Positions 11,483 to 23,476 of a DNA stretch of 64,000 nt are shown one piece after another. Source of the stretch: Uranotaenia lowii (taxonomy: Eukaryota > Arthropoda > Insecta > Diptera > Culicidae); the NCBI RefSeq assembly GCF_029784155.1, contig NC_073693.1:229107961-229171960 (forward strand), written 5' to 3'. A program made the position numbers and the translations under genes. Positions within the stretch are counted from its first letter, which is position 1. Every line of letters starts with the position of its first letter. The notes beneath the pieces were generated by a model that was not told the origin of the DNA, made no database searches, and worked only from the letters and a program-made list of their open reading frames with translations.

Positions 11483-12759
11483 AAGGGTGATACGTCAAAA
11501 TTTGATCAATATCAACTTGACGTTTTTCTTTCAATTTTGCATTTAAAAAACCTGAACACCCCTCATTTTGAAGGTGTGTGTGTGTAGAATGTTGCTCTTA
11601 TTTTTATTTTGGAATTCACTCTTCAGTTGTTAAAATGCCGTCCAAGGAAGAAAAGCAGCGTATCAAAATTTTGCTCGCGCATCGCGAAAATCCGAGCTAC
11701 TCACACGCGAAGCTGGCAAAATCACTAAAAGTTGCCAAATAAACCGTTTCAAATGTAATTAAAGTGTTTGGGGAACGTTTGTCGACAGCCAGAAAGTCTG
11801 GAACGGGGGGAAATCGAAAATCGGAAGCCGCTAAGACGATAAAAAGAGTTGCCGGTAGTTTCAAGCAAAACCCTGACCTCTTTCTCCGAGATGCCGCAAA
11901 TAAGCTGGGTGTATCGTCTACAACCGTGCATCGAGCAAAAAAACGAGCCAAAAAACGAGCCGGACTATCGACTTACAAGCAGGTAGTGACTCCAAATCGC
12001 GATGATAAACAAAATACGACGGACAAAGCGCGATCCCGGAGGCTGTACACGACGATGATGACGAAGTTTGACTGCGTGGTAATGGACGACGAAACCTACG
12101 TCAAAGCCGACTACGAGCAGCTTCCGGGACAGGAGTTTTATACGGTAAAAGGAAGGGGAAAGGTAGCAGATATTTTCAAGCACATGAAACTGTCAAAGTT
12201 TGCGAAGAAATATCTGGTTTGGCAAGCCATCTGTACCTGTGACTTGAAAAGCAGCATTTTCATAGCTTCCAGGACTGGAGTGTTTGAATAAACGTCTGCT
12301 GCCTTTTCTGAAGAAACACGGTTGTTCCGTACTGTTTTGGCCGGATTTTTCATCTTGCCATTGCGGTAAAAAGGCCATGGAGTGGTACGCCGCCAACAAC
12401 GTGCAGGTGGTTCCCAAGGACAAGAACCCTCCCAACACGCCAGAGCTCCGCCCAATTGAGAAATACTGGGCTATTGTCAAGCGGAACCTAAAGAAGACCA
12501 AAGAAATCTGCTAAGGACCAGCTGCAGTTCAAGGCAAACTGGCTTTCTGCGGCGAAGAAGGTGGACAAGGTGGCTGTACAAAATCTGATGGTAGGGGTTA
12601 AGCGTAAGCGGATTTGGAAAAGCGGAAGCCTAACTGAATATTTTTCCTGAATTTTATACTAATTAAACTTGAAAAAGAAATTTAATTTGATTTTTAAATA
12701 AACGATTTCACCGATTTACACGCGTTTTCCCTTGACCAAGTTTTGACCGTATCACCCTT
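11483..12759 (+). mobile_element. Tc1/mariner (ITm) superfamily element, DD37E type, 1277 bp
   Basis: The left end AAGGGTGATACGTCAAAATT and the reverse-complemented right end AAGGGTGATACGGTCAAAAC form inverted repeats. A TA dinucleotide flanks each side (11481-11482, 12760-12761), the target duplication of this superfamily. It encloses a single transposase gene with inactivating mutations. It sits in the outer left arm and is absent from the matching place in the right arm. Confidence 0.9.
11635..12650 (+). pseudogene. Inactivated mariner-type transposase with DD37E catalytic motif
   Basis: The enzyme would cut and paste the element by DDE chemistry. From the ATG at 11635 the frame starts MPSKEEKQRIKILLAHRENP with helix-turn-helix-like repeats (SYSHAKLAKSLKVAK; LGVSSTTVHRAKKRAKKRAG). 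The first catalytic Asp lies in VVMDDETY, the second in FWPDFSSCH, and the Glu in PELRPIEKYW. Exactly 37 residues separate the last two, the spacing of the DD37E group described from mosquitoes. Breaks: an in-frame TAA at 11740 (likely a former CAA codon), a small deletion/frameshift near 12285 between the first and second catalytic blocks, and a second frameshift near 12508. Homologous frames resume after each and end at TGA 12648-12650. It cannot make active protein. Confidence 0.88.
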
Positions 12760-12761
12760 TA

Positions 12762-12990
12762 TCATTTTTTGAGATTTGATTTTGGCTGGGGAGTTGTACA
12801 TTTATCATATCAGGTATCTCTGTTTTTTGGTGAAAAGTTGATTTTTTTTATGTAAACAGGTTCTATTTCGAAAAACAGAAATTTAAGTTTGGTGGTGCAA
12901 AAAAGTATGGGAAAAAATAGGCAAAAAAATCTTTATTTTACAATACATAAGAATTATGATATAGCGAAGCGTTTGCAGCAAGCGGCTGAA
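12762..12990. other. Short spacer between mariner and RTE-like copy A
   Basis: AT-rich; nothing coding. Its right part (about 12965-13010) has GCGGCTGAATTTATG and GCGGCTC motifs like those inside the hAT-like end at 50040, so it may be remnant hAT sequence. Confidence 0.3.
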
Positions 12991-13147
12991 TTTATGAAAT
13001 GCGGCTCCCGCCAGCTAAGTCCAAGATGGCAGCCCCATCGCGGGATAGGGACTTTAGGCTAACAACCTACTGCTCCTGAAATCTTTTATTGTTACAGAAA
13101 CTGAGAGAAGAAATAAACGAATTGGAACTTTGGCAACGACTTTTAGC

Positions 13148-16100
13148 ATGAAAACACGGACTAGAATTGGAACTTGGAATGTATTGACCCTTGCCCAGCC
13201 AGGAAAGCTGGCTCAGCTTGCTAGAGAAACAAGCCGCCTCAAGCTAGAGATATTGGGACTGAGCGAAGTCCGTTGGCCTAACACTGGAGAACACAAGACA
13301 CAGTCCGGGCAAGTACTGCTATACTCTGGCATACGAGGAGAACATGCTACTCGGGAACGAGGAGTTGGTTTCCTGTTAAGCCCGCAGGCCCATGCGGCAC
13401 TCATAAGATGGGAACCGATAAACGAAAGAATAATCGTAGCCAGATTCAGAACACGGGTTAGAAACCTTACAATGGTCCAGTGTTATGCGCCAACTGACGT
13501 TGCCGATTTGCAGGAGAAAGAGCAGTTTTACAGTCAATTGAACAGCGTGGTTGAGAGAATTCCGAAGGGTGACATTCAAATCCACTTAGGCGACTTCAAC
13601 GCAAAGATTGGCTCCGATAATCAGGACTTTGAGCGCATCATGGGGCGCCATGGCCTAGGACAGATGAGCGAAAACGGAGAGCTGTTTGTAGAATTTTGTG
13701 GCAACAACAACATGGTGATCGGTGGATCGCTCTTCCCCCATCGACCAGCACATAAGGTCACTTGGGTATCCCGAGATGGCCGAACAGAAAATCAAATTGA
13801 CCACATCTGCATCAGCCGAAAATGGAGAAGGAGCCTTCTTGATGTCCGCAACAAACGAAGCGCAGACATTGCATCTGACCATCACCTCGTCCTTGGCGAG
13901 ATACGACTGAGAGTTGCGCGTGTCCAACGGCGCGAGGAGAAAGTCGGGTGTCGATACGACGTCCGCCGGTTGGAGAATCCAGAGGTGAAAAGGGCATACG
14001 TTGAACAGCTAGAATCCCGAGCCTCGGAGCTGCCGACAGACGGAACAGTCGAAGAACAGTGGTGTGGAATCAAGAATGCCTTTATCACGACGAGCCATGG
14101 TACTCTCGGTAAAGTTTGTGGAAGACGAAGTGAATGGATGTCGGATGAAACCTGGAGGATGATCGATGATCGGAGAAAGGCGAAAGTCGGAATTGAGCAG
14201 GCATGTACCGGGTCAGCCAAAGCAGCCGCCCGCTTACGATATGCGGAGCTGGAAAAGGCAGTTAAACGAGCTTGTAGACGAGACAAGAGAGCCTGGGCAA
14301 ACTCCCTAGCCGAAGAGGGAGAAAGAGCCGCCGCCATTGGAGATATCCGATTATTATATGATATTTCTCGCCGCCCTAGTGGTGCAAGGACTAATGCAAG
14401 AATGCCGCTGAAAAACCGAGCAGGTCAGCTGCTGACAGATCGAACAGATCAGCTCAAGCGTTGGACTGAGCATTTTGATCATCTTTTTCGAGTTACAAAT
14501 AGCAATGGCCAACAGAACCCGCAGCTCGAGGCGCCCACAGTAAGTCGCATTAATGGCGTCAACTCGAAAGCGCCCTCGCTGGCTGAAATAGAAGCGGCAA
14601 TAAAGGACATGAAATCCAACAAAGCGCCTGGAAACGATTGCATTCCATGAAGCATGAAATGCTCAAAGCCGACCCTGCCTTGTCAGCACAAATGTTGCAC
14701 CGTCTATTCGATGACATTTGGGATACTGCAACATTCCCGGCCGACTGGATGCAGGGTATCCTCGTAAAGGTCCCAAAGAAAGGAGACCTAACAGAGTGCG
14801 GCAACTGGCGTGGCATAACTTTGATCTGTACAACCCTCAAAGTGCTCTGCAAAGTGATCCTGAACAGGATCCAGGAGAAAATCGACGCTACACTCCGACG
14901 GCAACAATCTGGATTCCGATCCGGACGATCATGTGTGGACCACATCACAACGCTACGAATAATACTGGAACAAATCAACGAATTCCAGGACTCTCTTCTG
15001 CTGGTGTTCGTTGATTTCGAAAAAGCATTTGACCGACTGAACCACGAAAACATCTGGGCTGCTCTTAGACGACGAGGGGTCCCAGAGAAACTAGTCCATC
15101 TCATCGAAGCACAGTACGAGGCATTTTCGTGCAAGGTCTTGCACGACGGTGTCTTGTCCGAACCAATTCCGGTAACTGCTGGAGTGAGACATGGATGTAT
15201 TTTGTCACCGCTGCTTTTTCTCATCGTAATGGATGAGATCTTGACTGGATCGATTGACTGTAGACCAAACCGAGGATTGCCGTGGAATCCTTCAACCATG
15301 GAGCAACTGAACGACCTTGACCTGGCAGACGATATTGTTTTGCTCGCCCAAACACAACAAGACATGCAGAGCAAACTCGACGACCTCACCGAAAGCTCCA
15401 AGGCAGCAGGTCTCAAAATCAATGTCGGAAAGACCAAGTCGATGGAAATCAATACAGAAAATCGTTCCAATTTCGTGGTAGCTGGACAACAGGTTGAGAA
15501 AGTGGAGTGCTTCCAGTATCTTGGTAGCCAGATTACGCCTGATGGTGGGACCAAGAAGGACATCGAGACCCGGATCAGAAAAGCCCGATTTGCGTTTGCG
15601 AGTCTCCGAAACATCTGGCGGTCACGCCAGATCTCTGTACGAACTAAGATCCGAATCTTCAACTCAAACGTCAAATCCGTATTGCTGTACGGGTGTGAAA
15701 CTTGGTGCACATATGCGGTGACGACGCGAAAACTGCAAGTTTTTGTAAATCGCTGCCTGCGGAACATCATCCGCGCTTGGTGGCCTGGCAACTGGATCTC
15801 AAACGTTGAACTTCATCGCCGGTGTCATCAAAAGGCGCTAGAAATCGAGATTCGGGAACGTAAGTGGAGATGGATTGGGCACACGCTGCGAAGAGATGAA
15901 AACGAGATTTGCAGAGAGGCGCTTGACTGGAATCCAGATGGGCATCGAAGAAGAGGCAGGCCCAAAAGCTCGTGGCGGCGAAGTCTTTTTATTAGTTGTT
16001 AACCCAGGTGGTAAATCCATTTTACGGATTGCATTCCAAGGCACGGCGAGCCACCGCGTCCCCCCAGTTTGCTACTCTGGGTCCATGGGTGCAATTGGAC

Positions 16101-17203
16101 GACTCATGATACAATGCTAAGGAACACTGTACCCCCTACGCCATAAAGTCCACCTGGGGCCACTGACCTTTGTTCCCACCTCGAACTGTTTGACACACTT
16201 TGCTTCAATAGTGGGAGGTCATTTCGCGCTAGTGCGCTCCAAGGCAATACTCGTTTCCGAACCCTCTGATAGCATAGCCTCATTCTAACACAACTCGATG
16301 CGCGACCCCTCCTCTGACGAGTTAGGACCCGACATCTCATCGTGTGAATGAGGTCCCCACGTAGCGCAACTACTAACTTTGTGAATCCAGTCCAAGATCC
16401 AGAAACACAAAGCGAGTTGTCGACGGCACTTTCTCTGTTCAAACACGCGGGTAGGGGGGGTAAGCCCCCTAGGCCACGTGTAGGACTCAGACTCCTCCGA
16501 ACTCACAAATAGTGTTGACTTAAGTCACCACTCAGCGCAACTACCCGATCTTCAAGTCGGGCGCTTGACCACCCGAAGCGCAGATCGAGCTATAGAACGC
16601 CCTCATCAGGTCACACTCGCGGTTCGGGTGCAACATTTCCCGAAACGCGTGTCGAACCCTGACACCTCCGGCAGAACGTGCCTCTCGGACACTGACGTGT
16701 AAACACGTCCCTAAGTGATCGGCTCACCATTGGCCACCACTTTGCGCATCTACTCATTTTGCGAGACGGGTCTATACCCACCGAAGCGCAAAACAAGTTG
16801 GCGATCGCTCTCCCTCCGGTCGCATCCGCATATCAGGGTCATGACCCCCCGAAAGCGTGTTGGACCATCACGCTCACACAAAAGTACTGGTACCAAAGTA
16901 CCCGGGTGCACCACTTCTTCCGCGCGGGTTTGGCGGGACCCGTCGACGGCCTCTAGTGGGTTTGGTGTAGTTCTCTTGGCCGTACATCTGCAATACGCCG
17001 GACTTGCAGACACGTTTCCACTCTGCACCACGGGGAGGTGGAACTACGTCGCAGAGCAGCGGCGGCGAAGTCTAGCCGCTGAAATCCGCACAGTTGACGA
17101 GAACCTCGGCTGGCAGCAAGTGAAGACGCTGGCTCCGGATCGCCAGCAGTGGAGATCTTTTATCTCAGCCCTATGCGCCGGTGAATCGGCGCTGGACCCT
17201 TAG
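13148..17203 (+). pseudogene. Endonuclease-reverse transcriptase polyprotein of RTE-like copy A (frameshifted and interrupted)
   Basis: The protein nicks target DNA and copies its own RNA there. The ATG at 13148 opens an apurinic-type endonuclease: GTWNVLTL near the N-terminus, EVRW (metal-binding Glu), CYAPTD, HLGDFNAKIG and SDHHLVLG. The frame then enters the reverse transcriptase N-terminus (KAPGNDCIP) and stops at about 14648. A few extra bases there shift the frame, and RT continues from 14638: GWRGITL-equivalent NWRGITL, SGFRSGRSC, FVDFEKAFDRLNHEN, and the catalytic box LADDIVLLA (the usual Y/F-ADD is L-ADD). The C-terminal part has WIGHTLRR and GRPKSSWRRSL, is cut at 15986, and resumes at 17061 with LAAEIRTVDENLGW, ending at TAG 17201. 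Copy A is dead but otherwise well preserved, so it is fairly young. Clade placement (RTE or a close relative) is from motif resemblance only. Confidence 0.85.
15987..17060 (-). mobile_element. GC-rich 1074-bp retroposon inserted in copy A, with 13-bp target duplication
   Basis: GGCGGCGAAGTCT occurs at 15974-15986 and again at 17061-17073, and the retrotransposon frame is continuous if one copy and the insert are removed. The insert begins with TTTTTATTAGTTGTTAAC on the plus strand, so read on the reverse strand it ends in ...GTTAACAACTAATAAAAA, an A-rich 3' tail. Long target duplication plus A-rich tail point to LINE-driven retroposition. It is strikingly richer in G+C than its surroundings and contains three degenerate internal repeats of 170-210 bp, each starting GCGCA(A/T)CTAC (16364, 16535, 16744) and followed by a CGGG and ACC-CGAAGCGCA block. 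No reverse transcriptase is readable. It could be a SINE or the 3' UTR of an I/R1-like element. Confidence 0.8.
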
Positions 17204-17939
17204 GTAGGTAGGAAGCGTTTCACATAGTTAAAACGTTCGCCCGCACGCTCATTTTGGTAGTTTTACACCGAGCCCACCGAAATACTCGGACCGAGAAAAT
17301 AAAAAGGGAGATTAAAGATTTGTAACGTCACACGTTTTTGATGTGAAGGAATCTTCCAGTAACGTGTTAAATCAAGAATCATTATTTTGAAACTCGCACC
17401 CCTCTCCATTGAATCTTCAACTTTCAGGGGCCTTCTAAACCAATTTAGGACTGTTTCAGAAACATATTCGCTAACTTCAATACGGACTCCTCCGGACTCC
17501 TAAATACCTTAGTCTTATTTTCATTCTTATCAGGTCAAGAGCCAAATCAATAACATCAAAGCTATTTGTAAAAAGAGCTTTATCTATCTCATGCTTCAGC
17601 CTGCATTTTTTTGCCCATGCCAAAAAAGATTGTTCCAAATAAAGCGCCATGTTTAGGAAAGGAGGAAAATATTTCCCTTCATTTTTTACATCGTATGGTA
17701 TTCCGCTCTGACCCTATTACGGTTCAAGCCTTTGTGCCATACAAAAATGCTTCATGACATGCGATATAAGCATAATTTAAACAAAAAAGCTGTTCTGCTT
17801 ACTGATGCTGTTGCTGCCCGGAAGGGAACAATTTTACAACTGACCATCTTTAAATTGTATTAACCCTTTTTGAACCATATTTAGAGTTGCTTTTTTTGCT
17901 CATAGTATTTTTTATAAAGGGATTTTTCTTATTCAAAAC

Positions 17940-19110
17940 CACTTATCTGAAATGAATAGTTGCGTTTAAATTAGATTTCTCTAATGACTGTCGTGAATTG
18001 GCCGGTACATTGTTTTTTGGAGTATGATGGTTGATATGTTTCCCTTTTATTAGCCAATTCTCATACCGGGTTAAATTCTGGAGCCACAGGCTTGGTTCTC
18101 GCAGCTTCATGGAACCACACTTTTCCCATCTCTGACAGAGAACTGCTTCCGGAAGAAGCAAGCACTTGGCTTTAGCAACCAACCAAGAGTTCCAGCGTTA
18201 TTCTCGTTGATGACTCCAAGGCACATTCCACAACTGCTTAGAGCAGCAAAAACTGGCATCCCTCTTCGTTGGCCCCCGGTTTCTGGAAGGAAGCACAATT
18301 TAACTGTCAGTTGGAATCAAAATGCAATTTTCATATCTGGCCTGGTGCATCTTATTCCGGGCACACTTCACCGGTACGGATGAAGAGCTACGAAGAGAAT
18401 GGGTACCATAGACCCCATCCGATATGATGCCCGAGATTTAAATGTTTAGCAAAAATATGCTCAGAGTGGTGGAATGCGTACCGCTTGGATGACAAAGCAA
18501 TAAATTTTAATCACAGCTCGAAAACTCCGGAGCTATTTTCCGTTTTTAAAGCCTTTTTGTCTGCTCCTGATGGCTTTCTAACCTTTGATGGCTTTCAATT
18601 TATTTTTAAGAAATATAATATCGATGGCCTTTTTTGAGAGTTTATTCAGTCTTAAATATTTTCTTAAAAAAAACTTTAACTTGATTCCTTCAACAAAAGA
18701 ACGCAATGACTAGCGATGTTCAACCTAATTAACGTGACGGATCAAAATTGCGTTGTCAAACGCAAGTAATTGTACAACCTTCAATCAACTTGTTCGCGCC
18801 AGTGACTTCATTAAATGGCTCACAAAAACAACCGCAACATGTTACACTTAACGCCCCCTCCAAATAATAACGCAACCCCTTTCCATGAGTGAAAAACCCT
18901 GAAGACCAAGAAGGGGTTGTCGAAAGTCGAAACTTAACGATCCTTTTTAATCTTCCCACAATCTTATCTACCGGGTGGCACACCGGAGCCATATTCTTAC
19001 CAGTCAGTGGCCCGAGGGCTGGAGGAATCCGTCAGTCTCGGGAATGGGCTCACTGTTGATGGTATTAAAAACGTAATTAGAGCAGTATTTCTTGGTTGTT
19101 TTTCGGGCGC
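17940..19110. other. Nearly identical tract of the inverted duplication (partner about 45780-46950)
   Basis: Reading both copies through, I find only about two substitutions in over 1 kb, for example one at the AACAATGTACC / AACTATGTACC position. In contrast, the sequence on either side differs at 5-20% of sites. Several 60-80 codon open frames lie here on both strands, but none shows a recognisable domain. Confidence 0.6.
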
Positions 19111-19631
19111 TTAGGGGAGGTTGGGTATATGTGCTATTACTAATGAATAATTTTTGGTAGCAGCTCATCGTTATTGACCCAAAATTAAATATATTTTTGA
19201 TGGAAATATACCTATATGTATCTACATTGTCTAAAATCATGTAACAGCGAGGTTGGGTGCAACTTTTGTTTACAACAACTCTTGTTAAGTTTTTTAATCT
19301 TCATAATGTAATCTAATGAATATCAAATAACTAAAAGATGTTGATGACGTATATTTTATCTCTTACACAATTTTTTCAAGTTTTGGATTCCCATAAGAAA
19401 ACAAAAAAATTCGTTCAATAATATGGCCTTCGAATATAAAATTGGTTAGAATACTCTATAACAACACTGTTGGTGAAATAATGTTTGGTGGCCAAATTTT
19501 ATTTTTATGAAACATAAAATAAACAGCTTTATTTACTTATGAAATCTGGCCCGGACGCATAGATTGTCATAGGTTTTCATTATATTTTTCATTAAAACAA
19601 AAATGTGTTGCAAGTTACCCTTTTTTTCTAA

Positions 19632-22442
19632 GTTAGAGGCAAAACTAGCCGCCTCAGGCTTGAAATTCTGGGACTGAGCGAAGTCCATTGGCTTAATACT
19701 GGAGAACACAAGACACAGTCTGGGCAAGTCCTACTTTACTCTGGCATACGAGGACATGCTAATGAACGTGCTAATTGGGAACAAGGAGTTGGTTTCCTGT
19801 CCTGTCCCCTCATTAGATGGGAACCAATAAACGAAAGAATAATCGTAGCCAGATTAAGAACACGGGTTAGAAACCTTACAATGGTCCAGTGTTATGCGCC
19901 AACTGACGTTGCCGATTTGCAGGAGAAAGAGCAGTTTTACAGTCAACTGAACAGCGTGGTAGAGAAAATTCCGAAGGGTGACATTCAAATCCATTTGGGC
20001 GACTTCAACGCAAAGATTGGCTCCGACAATTAAGACCTTGAGCGCATCATGGGGCGCCATGGCCGAAGACAGATGAGCGAAAACGGAGAGCTGTTTGAAG
20101 AATTTTTTGGCAACAACAACATGGTGATCGGTGGATCGCTCTTCCCCCATCGACCAGCACATAAGGTCACTTGGGTATCCCGATATGGCCGAACAGAAAA
20201 TCAAATTGACCACATCTGCATCAGCCGAAAATGGAGAAGGAGCCTTCTTGATGTCCGCAACAAACAAAGCGCAAACATTGCATCTGACCATCACCTCGTC
20301 CTTGGCGAGATACGACTGAGAGTTTGTGAATGAGGAGAAAGTCGAGTGTCGATATGACGTCCGTCGATTGGAGAATCCAGAGGTGAAAAGGCCATTCGTT
20401 GATCAGCTTGAATCCCAAGCCTCGGAACTGCCGATCGTCTGTCAAACTGTCGAAGAACAGTGGTGTGGAATCAAGAATGCCTTCATCACGACGAGCCATG
20501 GTACTCTCGATAAAGTTTGTGGAAGAAGAAGTGAATGGATGTCGGATGAAACTTGGAGGATGGTCGATTATCGGAGAAAGGCAAGAGTCGGAATTAAGAA
20601 GGCATGTACCGAGTCAGCCAAAGCAGCCGCCCGCCGCCGGTATGTGAAGCTGGAAAAGGCAGTTAAACGAGCGTGTAGACGAGACAAGAGAGGCTGGACA
20701 AACTCCCTAGCTGAAGAAGGAGAAAAAGCCGCCGCCATTGGAGATATCTGATTAGTGGTGCAAGGACTAATGCAAAAAGGCCGCTGAAAGACCGAGCAGG
20801 TCAGCTGTTGACAGATCGAACAGATCAGCTCAAGCAATGGACTGAGCATTTTGAACAACTCTTCCGAGTTACGAATAGCGAAAAGCGGCCAACAGAACCT
20901 GCAGCTCGAAGCGCCAACAGTAAGTCGCTTTACTGGCGTCAACTCGCAAGCACCATCGCTGGCTGAAATAGATGCGACAATCAAAGACATGAAATCCTAC
21001 AAAGCACCTGGGATCGATTGCATCCCTACTGAAATGCTTAAAGCCGATCCTGCCTTGTCAGCACAAATATTTTTTACTGGCGCTTCTTTTCGCTGACCTT
21101 TGTACTGCAACATTCCCGGCCGACTGGATACAGGTATCCTCGTGAAGGTCCCAAAGAAAGGAGACCTGAAAGAGTGCGGTAGCAGGCGAGGCATAACGTT
21201 GATCTGTACAACCCTCAAAATACTCTGCAAAGTGATCCTGAACAGGATCCAGGAGAAAATCGACGCTACACTCCGACGACAACAAGTTGAACTCAGATCC
21301 GGACGATCATGTCAGGACCACATCACAACGCTACGAATCATACTGGAACAAATCAACGAATTCCAGGACTCTCTTCTGCTGGTGTTCGTTGATTTTGAAA
21401 AAGCATTCGACCGACTGAACCATGAAAACATCTGAGCGGTTCTAAGGCGACGAGGAGTTCAAGAGAAACTAGTCCAACTCATCGAAGCACAGTATAATGC
21501 CTCATTTCGCAAAGTCTTGCACAACGGTCTTTTGTCCGAACCAATTCCGGTAACTGCTGGAGTGAGACAAGGATGTATCTTATCACCGCTACTTTTTCTA
21601 ATCGTAATGGATGAGATTCTGACTGGATCGATCGACTGTGCACCGAACCGAGGACTGCCGTGGAATCCTTCAACAATGGAGCAACTGAACGATCTTGACC
21701 TGGCTGACGATATTGTTTTGCTAGCCCAAACACAACCGAATATGCAGAGCAAACTCGACGGCCTTACCGAAAGTTCCAAGGCAGCAGGTCTCAAAGTCAA
21801 TGTCGGAAAGACCAAGTCGATGGAGATCAACACAGGAAATTCCTCCAGTTTCATGGTAGCTGGGCAACAAGTTGAGATAGTGACACCGAAACCCGGATCA
21901 GAAAGGCTCGATTTGCGTTTGTGAGTCTCCGAAACATTTGGCGGTCACGCCAAATCTCTCTACGAACGAAAATGCGAATCTTCAACCCAAACGTCAAATC
22001 CGTATTGCTGTACGGGTGCGTAACTTGGTTCACATATGCGGTAACGACGCGAAAACTGTAAGCCTGCGGAACATCATCCGCGCTTGGTGGCCTGGCAACT
22101 GGATCTCGAATGAGGAACTTCATCGCCGGTGTCATCAAAGGGCGCTAGAAACCGAGATTCGGGAACGTAAGTGGAAATGGATTGGACACACGCTGCGAAA
22201 GGATGAAAACGAGATTTGCAGAGAGGCGCTAGATTGGAATCCAGAAGGTCATCGAATAAGAGGCAGGCCCAGAAACTCGTGGCGGCGAAGCCTAGCCGCT
22301 GAAATCCGAACTGTCGACGAGAATCTTGACTGGGACCAGGTGAAGACGCTGGCTCCGGATCGTCAACAGTGGAGGTCTTTTACCACGGCCCTATGCTCCG
22401 GAGGATCGGCGCGAGATCATTAAGTAAGTAAGTAAGTAAGTA
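19632..22442 (+). pseudogene. RTE-like non-LTR retrotransposon, copy B (5'-truncated, decayed)
   Basis: This is the same family as copy A. It starts within the endonuclease (KTSRLRLEILGLSEV-equivalent at about 19640) and keeps HLGDFNAKIG, SDHHLVLG, the FVDFEKAFDRLNHENI box and LADDIVLLA. Breaks include a TAA at 20031, a TGA near 20748 with loss of about 40 bp, an insertion/deletion near 21070-21110, a TGA at 21433 and a frameshift near 21890. The C-terminus keeps WIGHTLRKDE and GRPRNSWRRSLAAEIRTVDE. The copy ends in tandem TAAG units (22421-22440), directly followed by the TA target of the pogo-like element. Copy C in the right arm has the same junctions, so the insertion predates the duplication or is allelic. 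Confidence 0.85.
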
Positions 22443-22911
22443 CCGTAAACTGGGGGAACTTTGATCACTTTTTTTTAATCATTTTAGTATAATTCTAAAT
22501 GCATTCAGTTTTATTAATGACTAAAGCTTTTAAAATAGTTACTGAAGTGTGTAACATATTTCCATTTACAAGATTTTCTAATTTGTTAGCGCTTTTGGAA
22601 TTTATTAATGAAATTTAAACAGAAAGTCAGTTTGTTGATTTCGGGGTAACTTTGATCTCGGTAAAATCAAGTTCAGATCTACAATAAATTCATTACAAAA
22701 AATAACTGTTACATTCAATTTGTATCAAAAGATACTTAGATAAACGTTGGAAATGAAATCAATAAAAGTCAATGGCTTTTTAAAGTTTTAAAGAGCTTAA
22801 GTTAAAATTTCTCATACAAGTGGAAATGATTTAAGTGTTTGAGATGAGTGAGAGTTTAGGACTCTTTATTTAATATTATTCATTCAAAGTTTTAATAGTT
22901 GGAAAAAACTA

Positions 22912-23476
22912 AAATGATTTGGTAAAACTTAACTCTAAACGCGAACTTTATTTTGCTTGATGTTATTTCATGTGTTGAGTTTGCTCATCGAACTTTTTCT
23001 CGTTTGAGCGATATTTGCATCGATTTTTCTTTTCTGCACGGTATTGGCTTTCGTAGCACGTTTTTTTGCAGGATTTTTATTCTTGGTGTTTGATTCTGGT
23101 AGTTTTCTTTGTCGTCTATTTCTTGTTTAATGTTCCTAGAGCATTTGTAATTGCTCCTCTCTAAGGCTAGCTCCCGGTTGAAAAAAAAATGAAATGGTTT
23201 TGTAAAACTTAACTTTAAACGCGAACTTTATTTTTCGTGAGGTTATTTCCTGTGTGGGACTTGCTCATCGAACTTTTGCTTGTTTTAGCGATATTTGTAT
23301 CGACTTTTCTTTTCTTCACAGTGTTGGCTTGCGTAGCACGTTTTTTTGCAGGATTTTTATTCTTGGTGTTTGGTTCTGGTTGGAACGGTTGGTTTTCTTT
23401 GTCGTCTATTTATTGTTTTATGTTCATAGATGTTAGCATTTGTAATTGCTCCTCTCCAACGCTAGCTCCCGGTTGA
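22912..23476. repeat. Tandem duplication of about 275 bp at the transposase 3' end
   Basis: 22912-23180 and 23191-23476 share the same order of blocks: GGTAAAACTTAAC, GCTCATCGAACTTTT, GCGATATTTG, GTAGCACGTTTTTTTGCAGG, TTTTCTTTGTCGTCTATTT and CTAGCTCCCGGTTGA. The inner copy contains the end of the transposase frame (MLTSMNIKQ stop, then 3' flank). The outer copy is a diverged duplicate. The two copies differ at roughly one site in ten. Confidence 0.75.

Larger units (their letters stand above)
13000..17212 (+). mobile_element. RTE-like non-LTR retrotransposon, copy A, with short TAGG-repeat tail
   Basis: This is the longest copy (A) of a family present four times in the window. It has a presumed 5' leader (about 13000-13147), an endonuclease-reverse transcriptase frame, and a 3' end made of short tandem TAGG units (17201-17212), like the TAAG tails of copies B and C. 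A foreign GC-rich element interrupts it at 15987-17060. The exact 5' limit is uncertain. Confidence 0.75.
17225..22442 (+). repeat. Left arm of the large inverted duplication, middle block (pairs with 42272-48020)
   Basis: The right block in reverse complement follows this block throughout, including an RTE-like insertion with the same 5' and 3' junctions (copy B here, copy C there). Identity by eye: near 80% in 17225-17900, about 99.8% in 17940-19100, about 95% in 19120-19560, and about 90% inside the retrotransposon. No host gene was recognised in 17225-19630. Confidence 0.85.

Noticed and set aside
14559..15791. 410-codon open frame on the reverse strand within RTE-like copy A
   Set aside because: It lies opposite the reverse transcriptase frame, is cysteine/serine-rich without motifs, and is a shadow of the real coding strand.
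16104..17031. Open frames in the GC-rich insert
   Set aside because: High G+C lengthens chance frames, and none shows a recognisable domain or runs through the internal repeats.
23237..23476. Hydrophobic 79-codon frame resembling a membrane protein
   Set aside because: It is the reverse of the transposase 3' end and its tandem duplicate; the hydrophobicity comes from T-rich sequence.
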